The position numbers and the translations under genes are program-made. 64,000 bases of DNA from an uncultured Lachnospiraceae bacterium (GTDB lineage Bacteria > Bacillota > Clostridia > Lachnospirales > Lachnospiraceae): positions 1-64,000 of the forward strand of contig CANRGO010000001.1 in NCBI GenBank assembly GCA_947630125.1, read 5' to 3'. The notes beneath the pieces are model-generated. The model searched no databases. It saw only the letters and a list, made by a program, of their open reading frames with translations, and was not told where the DNA came from. Shown piece by piece: positions 23,796 to 34,061 of the stretch. How positions within the stretch are numbered: the stretch's first letter is position 1; each line of letters opens with the position of its first letter.

Positions 23796-24448
23796 ATCGT
23801 CATCACGGGACCAATTTTTGCAAGATATGCTTCATGCTCCTTAAAATTTTTATCATAAGAGCCCAGCAGGCGGTAAAAGGAACGGTCATGGTTTAAATGA
23901 CTGATATGACATAACTCATGGATGACTACATAATCAATGACCGAAGGCATAGCCATGGACAACTTATAATTGAAGGTTAACTCTTTTAGGGACGAACAGG
24001 TTCCCCAGGTTTTGGGAGAGTTTACGATGGTTGTGGACTTTGCTTTTACTCCCATTTGTTTTTCGAAATGGGCAACTCTCTGTTTGATAATCTCTTTGGT
24101 TTTTGCTGTATAGAATTTTTTTAATTGGGCCTGGATTTCTTCTTCTGAAAGAGTTGAAATACTAAGGCCCAATTCTTGTATGGTATAGGCTTTTCCCAAA
24201 AAAAGAAAATGACTTTCCTCTTCGTAGCTTTTCTGAGAAGAAATCATGACACGCTGATTTAGTTCTGCATAGCGCTTTAGGATTGGCTTGGAATGTTTTA
24301 ACACAAAGGCTTCGATTTCCAATAATTTACTGCCAACAGGAGCTTTGATGGTTACATGACCTTCTCTTGAAAGTTCCAGTTTCATAGAATTTGCCTTGGT
24401 ATATTCGATTTGATAATAGATTGTCTGATCTAAAACTTGTAGTTCCAT
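23792..24448 (-). CDS. YgjP-like (DUF45) zinc metallopeptidase
   Basis: A 218-residue protein of the YgjP/DUF45 group of M48-related metallopeptidases. The zinc motif HELCH gives H177, E178 and H181, with H187 (HLNHDRSFY) as a likely third ligand. A KTWGTCSS segment at about 146-153, conserved in the family, precedes it. There is no membrane segment, so it is cytosolic. Its physiological substrate is unknown. AGGAGG stands five bases before the ATG. Its TAG stop and the TAA of the convergent DUF4914 gene share bases 23793-23794. Confidence 0.88.
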   Translation of the reverse strand: MELQVLDQTIYYQIEYTKANSMKLELSREGHVTIKAPVGSKLLEIEAFVLKHSKPILKRYAELNQRVMISSQKSYEEESHFLFLGKAYTIQELGLSISTLSEEEIQAQLKKFYTAKTKEIIKQRVAHFEKQMGVKAKSTTIVNSPKTWGTCSSLKELTFNYKLSMAMPSVIDYVVIHELCHISHLNHDRSFYRLLGSYDKNFKEHEAYLAKIGPVMTI

Positions 24449-24530
24449 CAGATCCTCCTTTTTTATATGAAAATTCAGGTTTTAGTGTACCTTTTTCCAT
24501 AGAAACTGTCTACCCTTAAAAAATGGATTG

Positions 24531-24539
24531 TGCTATAAT
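24531..24539 (+). promoter_or_regulatory. Extended -10 promoter
   Basis: TG-C-TATAAT, a perfect extended -10, lies 38 bases before the GTG start at 24578. The same nine bases occur at 42134-42142. No clear -35 is needed for this promoter class. Confidence 0.65.
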
Positions 24540-24577
24540 AGGCACAAAGAGGTTCGTAGAAAGGAAGAGGTGATTGG

Positions 24578-24760
24578 GTGAGCGGTAGATCAATGTGTGA
24601 AAGTTGTGCAAATTATGTCTATGATGAAGTTTATGAATGCTTTAGCTGTCTTGTAAACCTGGATGAAGATGAGATGAGTCGTTTCTTGTCAGATTCCTTT
24701 GGAGATTGCCCCTACTATATTCTGGATGACGAATATGCAGTGGTTAGAAAACAAAATTAA
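24578..24760 (+). CDS. Small Cys-rich protein, DUF6472-like
   Basis: A 60-residue acidic protein with a CESCANYVYDE opening and further cysteines (ECFSCLVNLDEDEM, GDCPYY) spaced for binding one metal ion. It fits a small family I associate with DUF6472 in Lachnospiraceae. Function unknown. The GTG start has GAGGTG five bases upstream. Own promoter and terminator. Confidence 0.7.
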   Translation: MSGRSMCESCANYVYDEVYECFSCLVNLDEDEMSRFLSDSFGDCPYYILDDEYAVVRKQN

Positions 24761-24785
24761 TTGAATACTGAAAAAGATATGATGA

Positions 24786-24843
24786 AGCCTGCAAGGTGTC
24801 GTGACAGTTTTTAACTCGTTCTGATCACTTGCGGGCTTTTTTT
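24786..24843 (+). terminator. Rho-independent terminator
   Basis: AGCCTGCAAGGTG pairs with CACTTGCGGGCT (with G-T pairs), followed by seven T residues to 24843. Confidence 0.8.
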
Positions 24844-24866
24844 AGATTTATTTTATATTTTTTTTA

Positions 24867-24895
24867 TTGATAAAATTAAAAAGTGGTATTAAAAT
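24867..24895 (+). promoter_or_regulatory. Promoter of the MarR-exporter operon
   Basis: TTGATA (24867-24872), 17 bases, TAAAAT (24890-24895). Transcription would begin near 24902, at the edge of the inverted repeats at 24904-24931. Confidence 0.72.
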
Positions 24896-24903
24896 AGGTA
24901 ACA

Positions 24904-24931
24904 TCGTTAATTGTTAACCGCGTTAACCAAT
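24904..24931. promoter_or_regulatory. Probable MarR operator
   Basis: CGTTAA-TTG-TTAACCG and the adjoining GTTAAC-CGC-GTTAAC make overlapping inverted repeats at the predicted transcription start. The position suits repression by the MarR-type protein encoded 38 bases downstream. Confidence 0.6.
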
Positions 24932-24968
24932 TAAGAGAAACAAGAGTTTGATAGAACGGAGGTATCTA

Positions 24969-25460
24969 TTGAGAAAAGGAAGATTTCAAAATCCAGAAAC
25001 AATGACAAAAGAACAAAAGCTTCAGGCAGCATTTATGAAAGCAGCTCATCGTTTAAAGAAAGATCGTATGGAATTTTTGTTCAAAGAAATTTCACAACGA
25101 GAATTTATGATGTTAGAGCGAATCATTGGCCATGAGAGTGAACCTAGCAAAGGAATCTTTGTTTCGGAATTAGCGCAACACCTGCAGGTTTCAACACCAG
25201 CGGTATCCAGAATGTTAAAAAGTCTGGAAGATCAAACCTATATTCGTCGTGAAATAGATCCAAATGATAGAAGAAATACCATGATTTTTGTGACAGAACG
25301 AGGTATGGAAGTTTTAGAGAGACAGGAAGATCTTCTAGATGAGATGATGGGAAATGTTGTACGGAAAATGGGATTTGAGAAAATGGAAGAGTTGATTCGC
25401 CTTTGGACGATACTGGCTGATCATATAGAAGAAGAAATTGAGGAGAGAAAACATGTTTAA
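24969..25460 (+). CDS. MarR-family transcriptional regulator
   Basis: A 163-residue winged-helix regulator. The recognition region HLQVSTPAVSRMLKSLE and the wing DPNDRRNTMIFVTERG are typical of MarR proteins. The TTG at 24969 is chosen because GGAGG at 24958-24962 stands six bases upstream; the in-frame TTG at 24948 lacks such a site. It overlaps the first exporter gene, forming an operon marR-exporter A-exporter B with an operator at 24904-24931. A role as a drug- or lipophile-responsive repressor of the exporter is the usual pattern and is inferred. Confidence 0.92.
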   Translation: MRKGRFQNPETMTKEQKLQAAFMKAAHRLKKDRMEFLFKEISQREFMMLERIIGHESEPSKGIFVSELAQHLQVSTPAVSRMLKSLEDQTYIRREIDPNDRRNTMIFVTERGMEVLERQEDLLDEMMGNVVRKMGFEKMEELIRLWTILADHIEEEIEERKHV

Positions 25461-27510
25461 AATGTTTCGTTATTTAAAAACGGAGAAGCTATCTGTTTTT
25501 TTGATTATTGTTTTGCTTATGTTGCAGGCTTACTGTGACCTGGCATTGCCCCAGTATACCTCACAGATTGTGGATGTAGGTATTGCACAAAGTGGAATTG
25601 AAGATGCGGCCTTTTCGTATATCAGCGAAGATACGATGAAAAGTCTGCAGATTTTTATGACAGAGGAAGAGATTCAAACGGTTTCTTCCTATTATGAAAA
25701 AAAGGACCAGGACTATCTGGAACGAAAAGATTTAACCAAGGAAGAACAGGAAGAAGTGGCGGAAATCTTTCGTGTACCGGTGCTTATGATCCTTGGCATG
25801 AGTCAGGCAGAGGAAGATGTTAGCGAAAGTCTTATGGAGCAGCAAGTACTTGCCTTTGTGAAAACAGAATATGAAGCCTTAGAGATTGATTTGGGAGAGT
25901 TACAGAATCAGTATTTGCTGGTAACTGGTGCAAAGATGTTGGGCTTATCGGTGGTGATGATGATTTCAGCCATCCTTGTAGGTCTACTGGCAGCCAGAAC
26001 AGCAGCCAGAATCGGTTGTAGCTTAAGAGGAAATGTATTTAAGAAGGTGGTTGGTTTTTCCAATCAGGAGATTGATCATTTTTCAACCGCATCCTTAATA
26101 ACCAGAAGTACCAATGATATTCAGCAAGTTCAGATGGTAACGGTTATGATGCTTCGTATGGTAGTTTATGCACCAATTCTGGGTATCGGTGGTGTGATTA
26201 AAGTAATGGCAACCAGAACTGGCATGGGTTGGATTATCGGTGTAGCAGTTGGTGTATTGATGCTGATTGTTACGATTTTAATGATGATTGCCTTACCAAA
26301 ATTTAAGAAAATGCAGAGTTTGATTGATCGCCTGAATTTAGTATCCAGAGAGATATTAACAGGTATTTTCGTGGTACGTGCTTTTGGACGTGAAAAGCAT
26401 GAAGAGAAACGCTTTGAAATAGCCAATAAAGATCTGATGGATACACAACTTTTTACCAATCGTGTTATGACCTTTATGATGCCCATTATGATGCTGATTA
26501 TGAATGGTGTTACGGTTCTGATTATCTGGTTTGGAGCAAAAGGAATTGAACTTGGAAATCTTCAGGTTGGTGATATGATGGCATTTATTACCTATACCAT
26601 GCAGATTGTTATGAGCTTCTTGATTTTAACCATGATTTCTATCTTTTTACCAAGAGCAAGTGTGGCGGCTGGACGTATCAATGAAATTCTGGAAATGAAA
26701 GATAGCGTGTGTGATCCGATTCAGACAAAAGATCAGGAACTTAAGAATGTACAGGGAGTAATTTCTTTTGAGAATGTAAGCTTTGCATATCCAAATGCAA
26801 AAGAAGATGCCCTTGTGAATTTAAACTTTACAGCAAATCCTGGAGAAACCACCGCAATCATTGGAAGTACAGGTTCTGGTAAATCCACATTGATTCAGCT
26901 GATTCCAAGACTTTATGATGTTCGCCAAGGAAGAATTACCTTAGATGGTGTTGATATTCGTGATTTGAGTCAGAAAAAGTTACATGAAGTGATAGGCTTT
27001 GTTCCACAAAAAGGTGTTCTATTCTCAGGAACCATTGCTAGTAATATAAAATTTGCAGGTGAAGAAATCGATGAACGTACCATGATGGAGGCAGCCAGAG
27101 TAGCGCAGGCAGAAACTTTTATACTAGAAAAAGAACAACAGTATGAGAGTGAAATCTCACAAGGCGGAACCAATGTATCTGGAGGACAGAAGCAGCGTTT
27201 ATCCATTGCAAGGGCAATCGCTAAGAATCCTCCAATTTACTTGTTTGATGATAGCTTTTCCGCCCTGGATTATAAAACCGATGTTACGTTACGACGGGCC
27301 TTAAAGGAAAAAACAGCCATGGCAACAGTTGTTATTGTGGCGCAGCGTATTAGTACAGTTCTTCATGCAGATAAAATTATTGTGCTGGAAGAAGGTAAAA
27401 TTGTAGGTATGGGAAATCATGAAACCTTGTTACAGACATGTGAACAATACATGGAAATCGCAAAGTCTCAGTTATCAGAAGCAGAATTGAAAGGAGGTCT
27501 TTCTTCATGA
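25453..27510 (+). CDS. Heterodimeric ABC exporter half with degenerate ATP site
   Basis: A 685-residue fused permease-ATPase. An insertion of about 100 residues lies outside the membrane between helices 1 and 2 (about 35-150). The nucleotide domain has Walker A (GSTGSGKST) and the signature VSGGQKQRLS. Walker B, however, ends in FDDSFSALD, with aspartate in place of the catalytic glutamate, and the H-loop histidine is glutamine (VAQRIST). This is the degenerate half of heterodimeric multidrug-type exporters such as BmrCD or TM287/288. The ATG at 25453 has AGGAG seven bases upstream and overlaps the marR stop. Confidence 0.93.
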   Translation: MFKMFRYLKTEKLSVFLIIVLLMLQAYCDLALPQYTSQIVDVGIAQSGIEDAAFSYISEDTMKSLQIFMTEEEIQTVSSYYEKKDQDYLERKDLTKEEQEEVAEIFRVPVLMILGMSQAEEDVSESLMEQQVLAFVKTEYEALEIDLGELQNQYLLVTGAKMLGLSVVMMISAILVGLLAARTAARIGCSLRGNVFKKVVGFSNQEIDHFSTASLITRSTNDIQQVQMVTVMMLRMVVYAPILGIGGVIKVMATRTGMGWIIGVAVGVLMLIVTILMMIALPKFKKMQSLIDRLNLVSREILTGIFVVRAFGREKHEEKRFEIANKDLMDTQLFTNRVMTFMMPIMMLIMNGVTVLIIWFGAKGIELGNLQVGDMMAFITYTMQIVMSFLILTMISIFLPRASVAAGRINEILEMKDSVCDPIQTKDQELKNVQGVISFENVSFAYPNAKEDALVNLNFTANPGETTAIIGSTGSGKSTLIQLIPRLYDVRQGRITLDGVDIRDLSQKKLHEVIGFVPQKGVLFSGTIASNIKFAGEEIDERTMMEAARVAQAETFILEKEQQYESEISQGGTNVSGGQKQRLSIARAIAKNPPIYLFDDSFSALDYKTDVTLRRALKEKTAMATVVIVAQRISTVLHADKIIVLEEGKIVGMGNHETLLQTCEQYMEIAKSQLSEAELKGGLSS

Positions 27511-29378
27511 GTGATGATAGAATAAAAACACCTCAGCGAAAAGGACCAGGGTTTGGTCCCCGAGGCGGACATGGTATGATGCCAGGAGAAAAACCCAAGA
27601 ACTTTAAGCAAACCATAGGAAAATTAATTAAATACATAGGTAATTATAAAATCGGGATTCTGATTGTAATGATCTTTGCCGTTGGAAGTACTGCGTTTAG
27701 TATCGCAGGTCCTAAAATAATCAGTAAGGCTGTAACAGAAATTTTCAACGGTCTTATCAAACAAATACAGCAAACTGGTGGAATTGATTTTGAAAAAATT
27801 GGATTCATCTTATTAACAGCACTTTTATTATATGTTGCAAGTTCCTTGTTATCCTTTGTACAAGGTTGGATCATGACCAATATTTCACAGAAAATCTCTT
27901 TTCGAATGAGAAAAGAATTATCCGAAAAAATAAACCGCATGCCTATGGAATATTTTGAAACCAAGCCAGTAGGTGAGGTCTTATCCAGAATCACCAATGA
28001 TGTGGATACTTTAGGACAGGGAATGAACCAAAGTATAACCCAGCTGATTACCTCAACGGCTACGGTTATCGGAATTTTGATTATGATGTTGAGCATCAGT
28101 CCACTTATGACTCTGATTGCACTGGTTATTTTACCAGTCAGTGCAGTGCTTATTGGGGTGGTTATGAAAAAATCTCAAAAATATTTTAAAGAACAACAAA
28201 GTTCTCTTGGGAAAATCAATGGCCAGGTAGAAGAAGTGTATAGTGGTCACAACATCGTAAAGGTATTTAATAGGGAAGAAGAAGTAAAACGCGAATTTGA
28301 TGAAACCAATCAGAGCTTGTATCAGTCTGCATGGAAGTCTCAGTTTTTATCTGGTATGATGATGCCAATTATGAATTTTGTAGGCAATCTTGGTTATGTG
28401 GCAGTGGCTGTCAGTGGTAGTATTCTGGCAGTAAATGGAACCATACAAATTGGTGATATTCAGGCATTTATTCAGTACGTAAGAAACTTTACCCAGCCAA
28501 TTACACAAGTGGCCCAGGTAAGCAACATGTTACAGTCTATGACGGCGGCAGCAGAGCGTGTGTTTGAATTTTTAGAGGAAAAAGAAGAAGTTCTGACAGA
28601 AAATATCGTAAAACTGGAAACAAATCAGGAAATGATGCGAAATACAACTGTAACCTTTGAAAATGTACATTTTGGTTACAAAGAAGATCAGATTATCATC
28701 AATGATTTTAACTGTCAGGTAAAACCTGGACAGACCGTGGCTCTTGTTGGACCAACAGGAGCTGGGAAAACTACGATGGTGAAGCTTTTGATGAGATTTT
28801 ACGATGTAAATAGCGGTTCTATTCAATTAAATGGTACCGATATACGTAATCTGGATCGACAGGAACTGCGTAATTATTTTGGAATGGTTTTACAGGATAC
28901 CTGGCTATTTAAAGGAAGCATTATGGATAATATTCGTTATGGCCGCTTGGATGCTAGTGATGAAGAAGTTATTCAGGCTGCAAAAGCAGCATATGCCCAT
29001 CATTTTATTCAAACCTTACCAGATGGATATCAGATGGAACTAAATGAAGAGGCAAGCAATGTTTCCGCAGGACAAAAACAATTATTGACCATAGCAAGAG
29101 CCATCCTTGCAGACAATCCAATTATGATTTTGGATGAAGCCACCAGCTCAGTGGATACCCGTACAGAAGTACGTATTCAGAAAGCCATGAATAACCTGAT
29201 GAAGGGACGAACCAGCTTTGTAATTGCCCATCGTTTGTCAACCATCAAAGATGCCGATATTATTCTGGTTATGAAAGATGGAGATATAGTAGAGCAGGGA
29301 AATCATGAAGATTTATTAAAACAAAATGGATTTTATGCTTCATTATATAATTCACAGTTTGAAGAGATTTCAGCATAA
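27507..29378 (+). CDS. Heterodimeric ABC exporter half with active ATP site
   Basis: A 623-residue fused permease-ATPase. A glycine-rich basic N-terminal tail (KGPGFGPRGGHG) precedes six helices. The nucleotide domain is complete: Walker A (GPTGAGKTT), Walker B with catalytic glutamate (MILDEATSSVD) and H-loop AHRLST. Its signature is VSAGQKQ, with alanine replacing the first glycine of SGGQ; this changes the degenerate composite site, as is usual in such pairs. The start overlaps the partner's stop as ATGA. Together the two would export hydrophobic compounds or lipids under MarR control. Confidence 0.93.
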   Translation: MSDDRIKTPQRKGPGFGPRGGHGMMPGEKPKNFKQTIGKLIKYIGNYKIGILIVMIFAVGSTAFSIAGPKIISKAVTEIFNGLIKQIQQTGGIDFEKIGFILLTALLLYVASSLLSFVQGWIMTNISQKISFRMRKELSEKINRMPMEYFETKPVGEVLSRITNDVDTLGQGMNQSITQLITSTATVIGILIMMLSISPLMTLIALVILPVSAVLIGVVMKKSQKYFKEQQSSLGKINGQVEEVYSGHNIVKVFNREEEVKREFDETNQSLYQSAWKSQFLSGMMMPIMNFVGNLGYVAVAVSGSILAVNGTIQIGDIQAFIQYVRNFTQPITQVAQVSNMLQSMTAAAERVFEFLEEKEEVLTENIVKLETNQEMMRNTTVTFENVHFGYKEDQIIINDFNCQVKPGQTVALVGPTGAGKTTMVKLLMRFYDVNSGSIQLNGTDIRNLDRQELRNYFGMVLQDTWLFKGSIMDNIRYGRLDASDEEVIQAAKAAYAHHFIQTLPDGYQMELNEEASNVSAGQKQLLTIARAILADNPIMILDEATSSVDTRTEVRIQKAMNNLMKGRTSFVIAHRLSTIKDADIILVMKDGDIVEQGNHEDLLKQNGFYASLYNSQFEEISA

Positions 29379-29408
29379 AGGAAAAAAGATAAGATAGAAT
29401 CTTTCTTA

Positions 29409-29463
29409 CATAGGAGATACCTTGGGAAAAGCATTGCAACCAAAGTATCTCCTGTGTTAAAAT
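29409..29463 (+). promoter_or_regulatory. Inverted repeat overlapping a probable proA promoter
   Basis: CATAGGAGATACCTTGG (29409-29425) is almost fully complementary to 29439-29455 (two imperfect pairs). TTGCAA (29434-29439), 18 bases, and TG-T-TAAAAT (-10 at 29458-29463) make a plausible promoter that overlaps the right arm. No T-run follows, so it is more likely an operator, or the end of the exporter transcript, than a classic terminator. Confidence 0.5.
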
Positions 29464-29494
29464 GCAAACATATTGAAAATTTGAGGTGACAAGG

Positions 29495-30787
29495 ATGGAT
29501 ATAAAAGAACAGGCACGCCAAATAAAAATTGATAGTTCCAGTATGGCTAATACATCTTTTTCTACAAGAAATCTTGCATTACAAAATATTGCACTGGCTC
29601 TTGAAGAACATAAGGATGCGATAATAAAAGCCAACTTAATGGATATAGAGAATGCAAAAGAGAATCAGGTACCAGAACCTGTTTTAAAAAGATTGAAATT
29701 TGATGAAGGAAAACTTGCAGATGTGATTGCAGGAATAAAGGACTTGATTGGACTATCAGATCCCTTGTTCCAAAGACAGTTAGATCGAAGTCTGGATGAA
29801 GGTTTAAAGCTTTACAGAGAAACCTGTCCCATTGGAGTGATTGGTGTTATTTTTGAAGCAAGACCGGATGCATTGGTTCAAATATCGGCACTTTGTATCA
29901 AAAGTGGTAACTGCGCCATATTAAAAGGTGGAAGTGAAGCCTTAAGAAGTAATAAGGTTTTATTTGACATCATTTTTCAAGCGGCTGTAAGTTCTGGTTT
30001 GCCAGAGGGATGTTTACTTCAAATAGAAGCAAGAGAAGATATTCACCAGCTTCTTTCCTGCTATGAATCCGTGGATTTACTGATTCCAAGAGGTTCCAAT
30101 GAATTCGTTCAATATATAATGAATCATACCCGCATTCCAGTAATGGGGCATGCAGAGGGAATCTGTCATATTTATGTGGATGCTTCCTATGATTTGCAAA
30201 AAGCACTTCCTATTATTGTGGATGCAAAAACCCAGTATGTGGCTGCCTGCAATACCGTGGAAACCCTTTTAATCCATGAAAAAATAGCAGAAGACTTTCT
30301 TCCAAAATTAAAAGAGATTTTAAGTAAGCATCATGTTACAATCAAAGGCTCTAAGCGGGTACAAGAGATCATTGACTGTGAAATAGCCTCAGAAGAGGAC
30401 TTTAAAACAGAATACTCAGATTATATTGTGACGGTGCATCTTGTAGATTCCCTGGAAGAAGCAATTTTACATATTAATCGTTATGGTTCACATCATACGG
30501 ATTGTATTATTTCTGAAGACACAGAACATATGGAACAGTTTATGCAATATGTGGATTCTGCAGGAGTGTATAGTAATTGTTCTACACGTTTTGCAGATGG
30601 TTTTCGTTATGGTTTTGGAGCAGAAGTTGGAATCAGTACTGGAAAATTACATGCCAGAGGTCCTGTTGGACTAGAAGGCCTTGTAACCTATAAGTATAAA
30701 CTATTTGGTAATGGACATAAGGTAGATGATTATGCCACGGGAAAAAAACAATTTCATTTTGTTGATTATCAGATTGAAAAGGAATAG
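29495..30787 (+). CDS. proA: Gamma-glutamyl phosphate reductase
   Basis: An NADPH-dependent enzyme that reduces gamma-glutamyl phosphate to glutamate semialdehyde, the second step of proline synthesis. The 430-residue length is normal. The catalytic cysteine is C252 in AACNTVETLL, and the conserved GVIFEARPDA, KGGSEA and PRGSNE segments are present. The ATG at 29495 follows GAGGTGA; a GTG at 29486 is also in frame but overlaps that site. proB, normally beside proA, is not in this window. The next gene starts eight bases later and may be co-transcribed. Confidence 0.95.
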   Translation: MDIKEQARQIKIDSSSMANTSFSTRNLALQNIALALEEHKDAIIKANLMDIENAKENQVPEPVLKRLKFDEGKLADVIAGIKDLIGLSDPLFQRQLDRSLDEGLKLYRETCPIGVIGVIFEARPDALVQISALCIKSGNCAILKGGSEALRSNKVLFDIIFQAAVSSGLPEGCLLQIEAREDIHQLLSCYESVDLLIPRGSNEFVQYIMNHTRIPVMGHAEGICHIYVDASYDLQKALPIIVDAKTQYVAACNTVETLLIHEKIAEDFLPKLKEILSKHHVTIKGSKRVQEIIDCEIASEEDFKTEYSDYIVTVHLVDSLEEAILHINRYGSHHTDCIISEDTEHMEQFMQYVDSAGVYSNCSTRFADGFRYGFGAEVGISTGKLHARGPVGLEGLVTYKYKLFGNGHKVDDYATGKKQFHFVDYQIEKE

Positions 30788-30795
30788 ATGGTCCT

Positions 30796-32967
30796 ATGGA
30801 AGAACAGGAACTAATAGACTATGAATTTGGAACGGTACAAGAAGTAGAAAAAAGGGATTTTCTCAGAATGTGGATACAGATTCTGTATTTCCCTTTTCTT
30901 TTTGTGTATCTGGAATTGTTTTTTCATCTCTATATGAGACTGCAGGTGGACTACTTGCTCCTGATTCTTCCCTTTGGCGTCTCCGCTGGGTTACTGCTTT
31001 CTCCCTGTTTGTTATTATTACGTGGTAATTTACGAGCAGTCGTCCAGTTTGTTCTAACTTTTTTTCTTGCCTTTATCTATGTGGCTGAACTTCTTTGCAA
31101 GGCCATTTTACAGCAGTATTATCAGTTTTTTAGCGTGTTGTCTACGGCAGCAGGTAATAAATTAAGTGATTACAAAGATGCAGTTTTCCAAGGAATCCTA
31201 GAAAACTATGTTGGAATCATTGGATTATTTCTGCCGGTTTTCTTAAGTATAGTTTTGATTCGCTGGTTGAAAAAAGAGAATGAGATGCATATTCTGTCAG
31301 CGATTTTAAGTATATTTTTTGGAATTATGATGCATATCGGTGTTCTGGTTCTGATGAATGGCAGCTGGCAGGGGGATTTTACGCCAGCGACTTTATATCG
31401 CATGGATACTAATGTGGATGATCAGGTAGAACAGTTAGGTATACTTACTATGCTGCGACTGGATGTAAAACACACCTTATTCGGTATTAACAAGGAACGA
31501 GATACAGATTTTGTTGAAATACCTTCTTATCAGCAACAGGGAAGTCTTGTGCTGCCAAAAGAAGAAACAAAAGAAGTGGAAGAAGAGGTAGTAGAAGAAA
31601 CCGTGATAGAGGAAGTAGAAGTACTGGATACTTCTCCCAATCAATTGGAAATTGACTTTGATGATCTGCTTGCAAAGGCAGAGAATGAAGATCAAAAGTG
31701 GCTGGCATCCTATTTCAAAAGTCAGACTGCCACGTTGAAAAATGAGTACACCGGAATGTTTGAAGGTTACAATCTGATTTTTATAACAGCAGAAGGCTTT
31801 TCCAAACATATCATTGATGAACAACGAACGCCAACCCTATATAAAATGAGTACCCAAGGGTTTGTATTTCCTAATTTCTACACAGCCCTTCATTATACAA
31901 GTACTTCTGGAGGTGAATTTCAGAATCTGGTAGGTTTATACCCTAAAAATGGGAATCCAATCAGTTTGAAAGAGACAGGAGTTAGGCAAACGAGTCTTCC
32001 ATTTACCCTGGCCCATCAGTTAAGTAAGCTTGGATATCGAACCATTGGTTATCATAACAATGGAAATATGTATGGAAGAAACCTTTCCCACCCTAATCTG
32101 GGATATGAATGGATTCAAGGTGGAGAAGGCTTTGAAATGGAAAAGAACGCCTATGGAAATAATGTGTGGCCTCAATCCGACCTTTATATGATAGAACAAA
32201 CCATACAGGATTACATTCAGGAAGAGCATTTTCATGCTTATTATTTGACGGTGAGTGGACACATGCCTTATAATTTTACCGGAGATAGTATGGCAGTAAA
32301 AAATCGAGATGCGGTGGCAGATGCTCCTTATTCCGATGAAACAAAAGCCTATCTGGCAGCAAATCTTGAGGTGGAAAAAGCCTTGACTTATTTGGTTGAG
32401 CAACTTACGGCAGCAGGGAAATTAGAGAATACCCTGATTGTTTTAAGTCCAGATCATATTCCTTATTTTGATGTGGATATTATCGAAGAGTTATCTGGAA
32501 AAGTGTATGGGGGAAGTGCCATTGAGAAGCTAAAAGAGTCCGATTTGGACTTTGATTTATATAAGAATTCCTTAATCATCTGGTCGGCCAGTATGGAGAA
32601 ACCCATAGAAGTCGTAAAACCTTGTTCCCAGGTGGATATCCTGCCAACCTTAAGTAATCTGTTAGGACTTCCCTATGATTCTAGACTGCTTGCAGGAAGT
32701 GATATTTTATCTACAGCACCTGGACTGGTGGTATTCACTTCCAGTAGTTTTTTAACGGATATTGGAATTTACAATCGCTATAAAGAAAGCTTCACACTGA
32801 GGGATGGTGTGGTCATGTCGGAAGAAGAGATTTCAAATTATGTAACCATTATTAAAAAAATTGTAAAAAATAAATTAGAAGCATCCGTGCTGATTCTGGA
32901 ACAAGATTATTATGGAAAAATCATACCAGACAGTAAGGAAAATCAGGAGGAATTAACAAATGAGTAA
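30796..32967 (+). CDS. LTA-synthase-like membrane sulfatase-fold protein
   Basis: A 723-residue protein with about five N-terminal helices (20-205), an acidic Glu/Val-rich linker (about 252-285) and an extracellular alkaline-phosphatase/sulfatase-fold domain. Visible site residues are E333 (TAEGF), the nucleophile T370 (TSTSGGEF), H489 (SGHMPY) and D553/H554 (SPDH). It belongs to the LtaS/OpgB-like group that transfers glycerol-phosphate or phosphoethanolamine. The STSGGEF context differs from the usual TSDAEF of LtaS, so the donor or acceptor may differ. It starts eight bases after proA, and its end overlaps trpS by eight bases. Confidence 0.87.
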   Translation: MEEQELIDYEFGTVQEVEKRDFLRMWIQILYFPFLFVYLELFFHLYMRLQVDYLLLILPFGVSAGLLLSPCLLLLRGNLRAVVQFVLTFFLAFIYVAELLCKAILQQYYQFFSVLSTAAGNKLSDYKDAVFQGILENYVGIIGLFLPVFLSIVLIRWLKKENEMHILSAILSIFFGIMMHIGVLVLMNGSWQGDFTPATLYRMDTNVDDQVEQLGILTMLRLDVKHTLFGINKERDTDFVEIPSYQQQGSLVLPKEETKEVEEEVVEETVIEEVEVLDTSPNQLEIDFDDLLAKAENEDQKWLASYFKSQTATLKNEYTGMFEGYNLIFITAEGFSKHIIDEQRTPTLYKMSTQGFVFPNFYTALHYTSTSGGEFQNLVGLYPKNGNPISLKETGVRQTSLPFTLAHQLSKLGYRTIGYHNNGNMYGRNLSHPNLGYEWIQGGEGFEMEKNAYGNNVWPQSDLYMIEQTIQDYIQEEHFHAYYLTVSGHMPYNFTGDSMAVKNRDAVADAPYSDETKAYLAANLEVEKALTYLVEQLTAAGKLENTLIVLSPDHIPYFDVDIIEELSGKVYGGSAIEKLKESDLDFDLYKNSLIIWSASMEKPIEVVKPCSQVDILPTLSNLLGLPYDSRLLAGSDILSTAPGLVVFTSSSFLTDIGIYNRYKESFTLRDGVVMSEEEISNYVTIIKKIVKNKLEASVLILEQDYYGKIIPDSKENQEELTNE

Positions 32968-34045
32968 AATTATTTTGACCGGAGACAGACCTACAGGAAA
33001 ACTTCATGTTGGGCATTACGTAGGATCATTAAGAGGCCGTGTGGAATTACAGAATTCCGGAAAATTTGACCATATTTATATTATGATAGCAGATGCTCAG
33101 GCTTTAACCGATAATGCCGATAACCCAGAAAAGGTACGCCAGAATATTATTGAAGTTGCCCTGGATTATTTATCTGTGGGATTGGATCCTTTAAAATCCT
33201 CCATGTTTATTCAATCTCAAATTTCAGAATTATGTGAGTTAGCATTTTACTATATGAATCTGGTAACTGTATCAAGGTTACAGAGAAACCCTACAGTAAA
33301 AAGTGAAATTCAAATGAGAAATTTTGAAACAAGTATTCCAGTTGGATTTTTTACCTATCCCATCAGCCAGGCAGCAGATATAACTGCCTTTAAAGCAACA
33401 ACAGTGCCAGTTGGAGAAGATCAGGCACCTATGATTGAACAGACCAAAGAAATCGTTCGTAAATTCAATGGAACCTATGCAGAAGTATTGGTGGAACCAG
33501 AAATTTTACTGCCAGATAACAAAGCCTGTCTTCGTTTACCAGGAACCGATGGAAAAGCAAAGATGAGCAAATCTTTGAATAACTGTATTTATCTGTCAGA
33601 TTCAGAAGAAGATGTGAAAAAGAAGATTATGAGTATGTATACGGATCCAAATCATCTTCGAGTGGAAGACCCAGGACAAGTTGAAGGCAATTCTGTCTTT
33701 ATTTATCTGGATGCATTTAGCAAAACAGAGCATTTTGGAGCCTACCTTCCTGATTATGCTTCTCTACAGGAATTAAAAGAACACTATATGCGTGGTGGAC
33801 TTGGAGATGTAAAAGTGAAGAAATTCCTGAATGCCGTTTTACAGGAAGAACTTGCACCAATCAGAGAACGCAGAAAACATTTTGAAAAAGATATACCAGA
33901 AGTATATCAGATTCTGAAAAAAGGAACCGAAGAAGCAAGAGAGAAGGCAGCAGCCACACTTTCTGAAGTAAAGGAAGCTATGAAAATCAATTATTTTGAA
34001 GATCTTACGATGATTCAGGAACAGGCTAAGAGATATTCAGAGTAA
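32960..34045 (+). CDS. trpS: Tryptophanyl-tRNA synthetase
   Basis: A class I aminoacyl-tRNA synthetase of 361 residues that charges tRNA(Trp). The HIGH-like motif is [10 protein letters not shown] near residue 15 and the KMSKS motif is AKMSKSLNN at about 204-212. The length and the TGDRPTG opening match the form common in Clostridia. AGGAGG lies just before the ATG, inside the end of the LTA-synthase-like gene. I see no T-box leader, so expression depends on the upstream transcript or an internal promoter. Confidence 0.96.
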   Translation: MSKIILTGDRPTGKLHVGHYVGSLRGRVELQNSGKFDHIYIMIADAQALTDNADNPEKVRQNIIEVALDYLSVGLDPLKSSMFIQSQISELCELAFYYMNLVTVSRLQRNPTVKSEIQMRNFETSIPVGFFTYPISQAADITAFKATTVPVGEDQAPMIEQTKEIVRKFNGTYAEVLVEPEILLPDNKACLRLPGTDGKAKMSKSLNNCIYLSDSEEDVKKKIMSMYTDPNHLRVEDPGQVEGNSVFIYLDAFSKTEHFGAYLPDYASLQELKEHYMRGGLGDVKVKKFLNAVLQEELAPIRERRKHFEKDIPEVYQILKKGTEEAREKAAATLSEVKEAMKINYFEDLTMIQEQAKRYSE

Positions 34046-34061
34046 CAGGAGGAAACAAACT

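Noticed and set aside
29409..29455. T-box or riboswitch leader before proA
   Set aside because: Only a single hairpin is present, with no T-box sequence, no conserved riboswitch core and no T-run.
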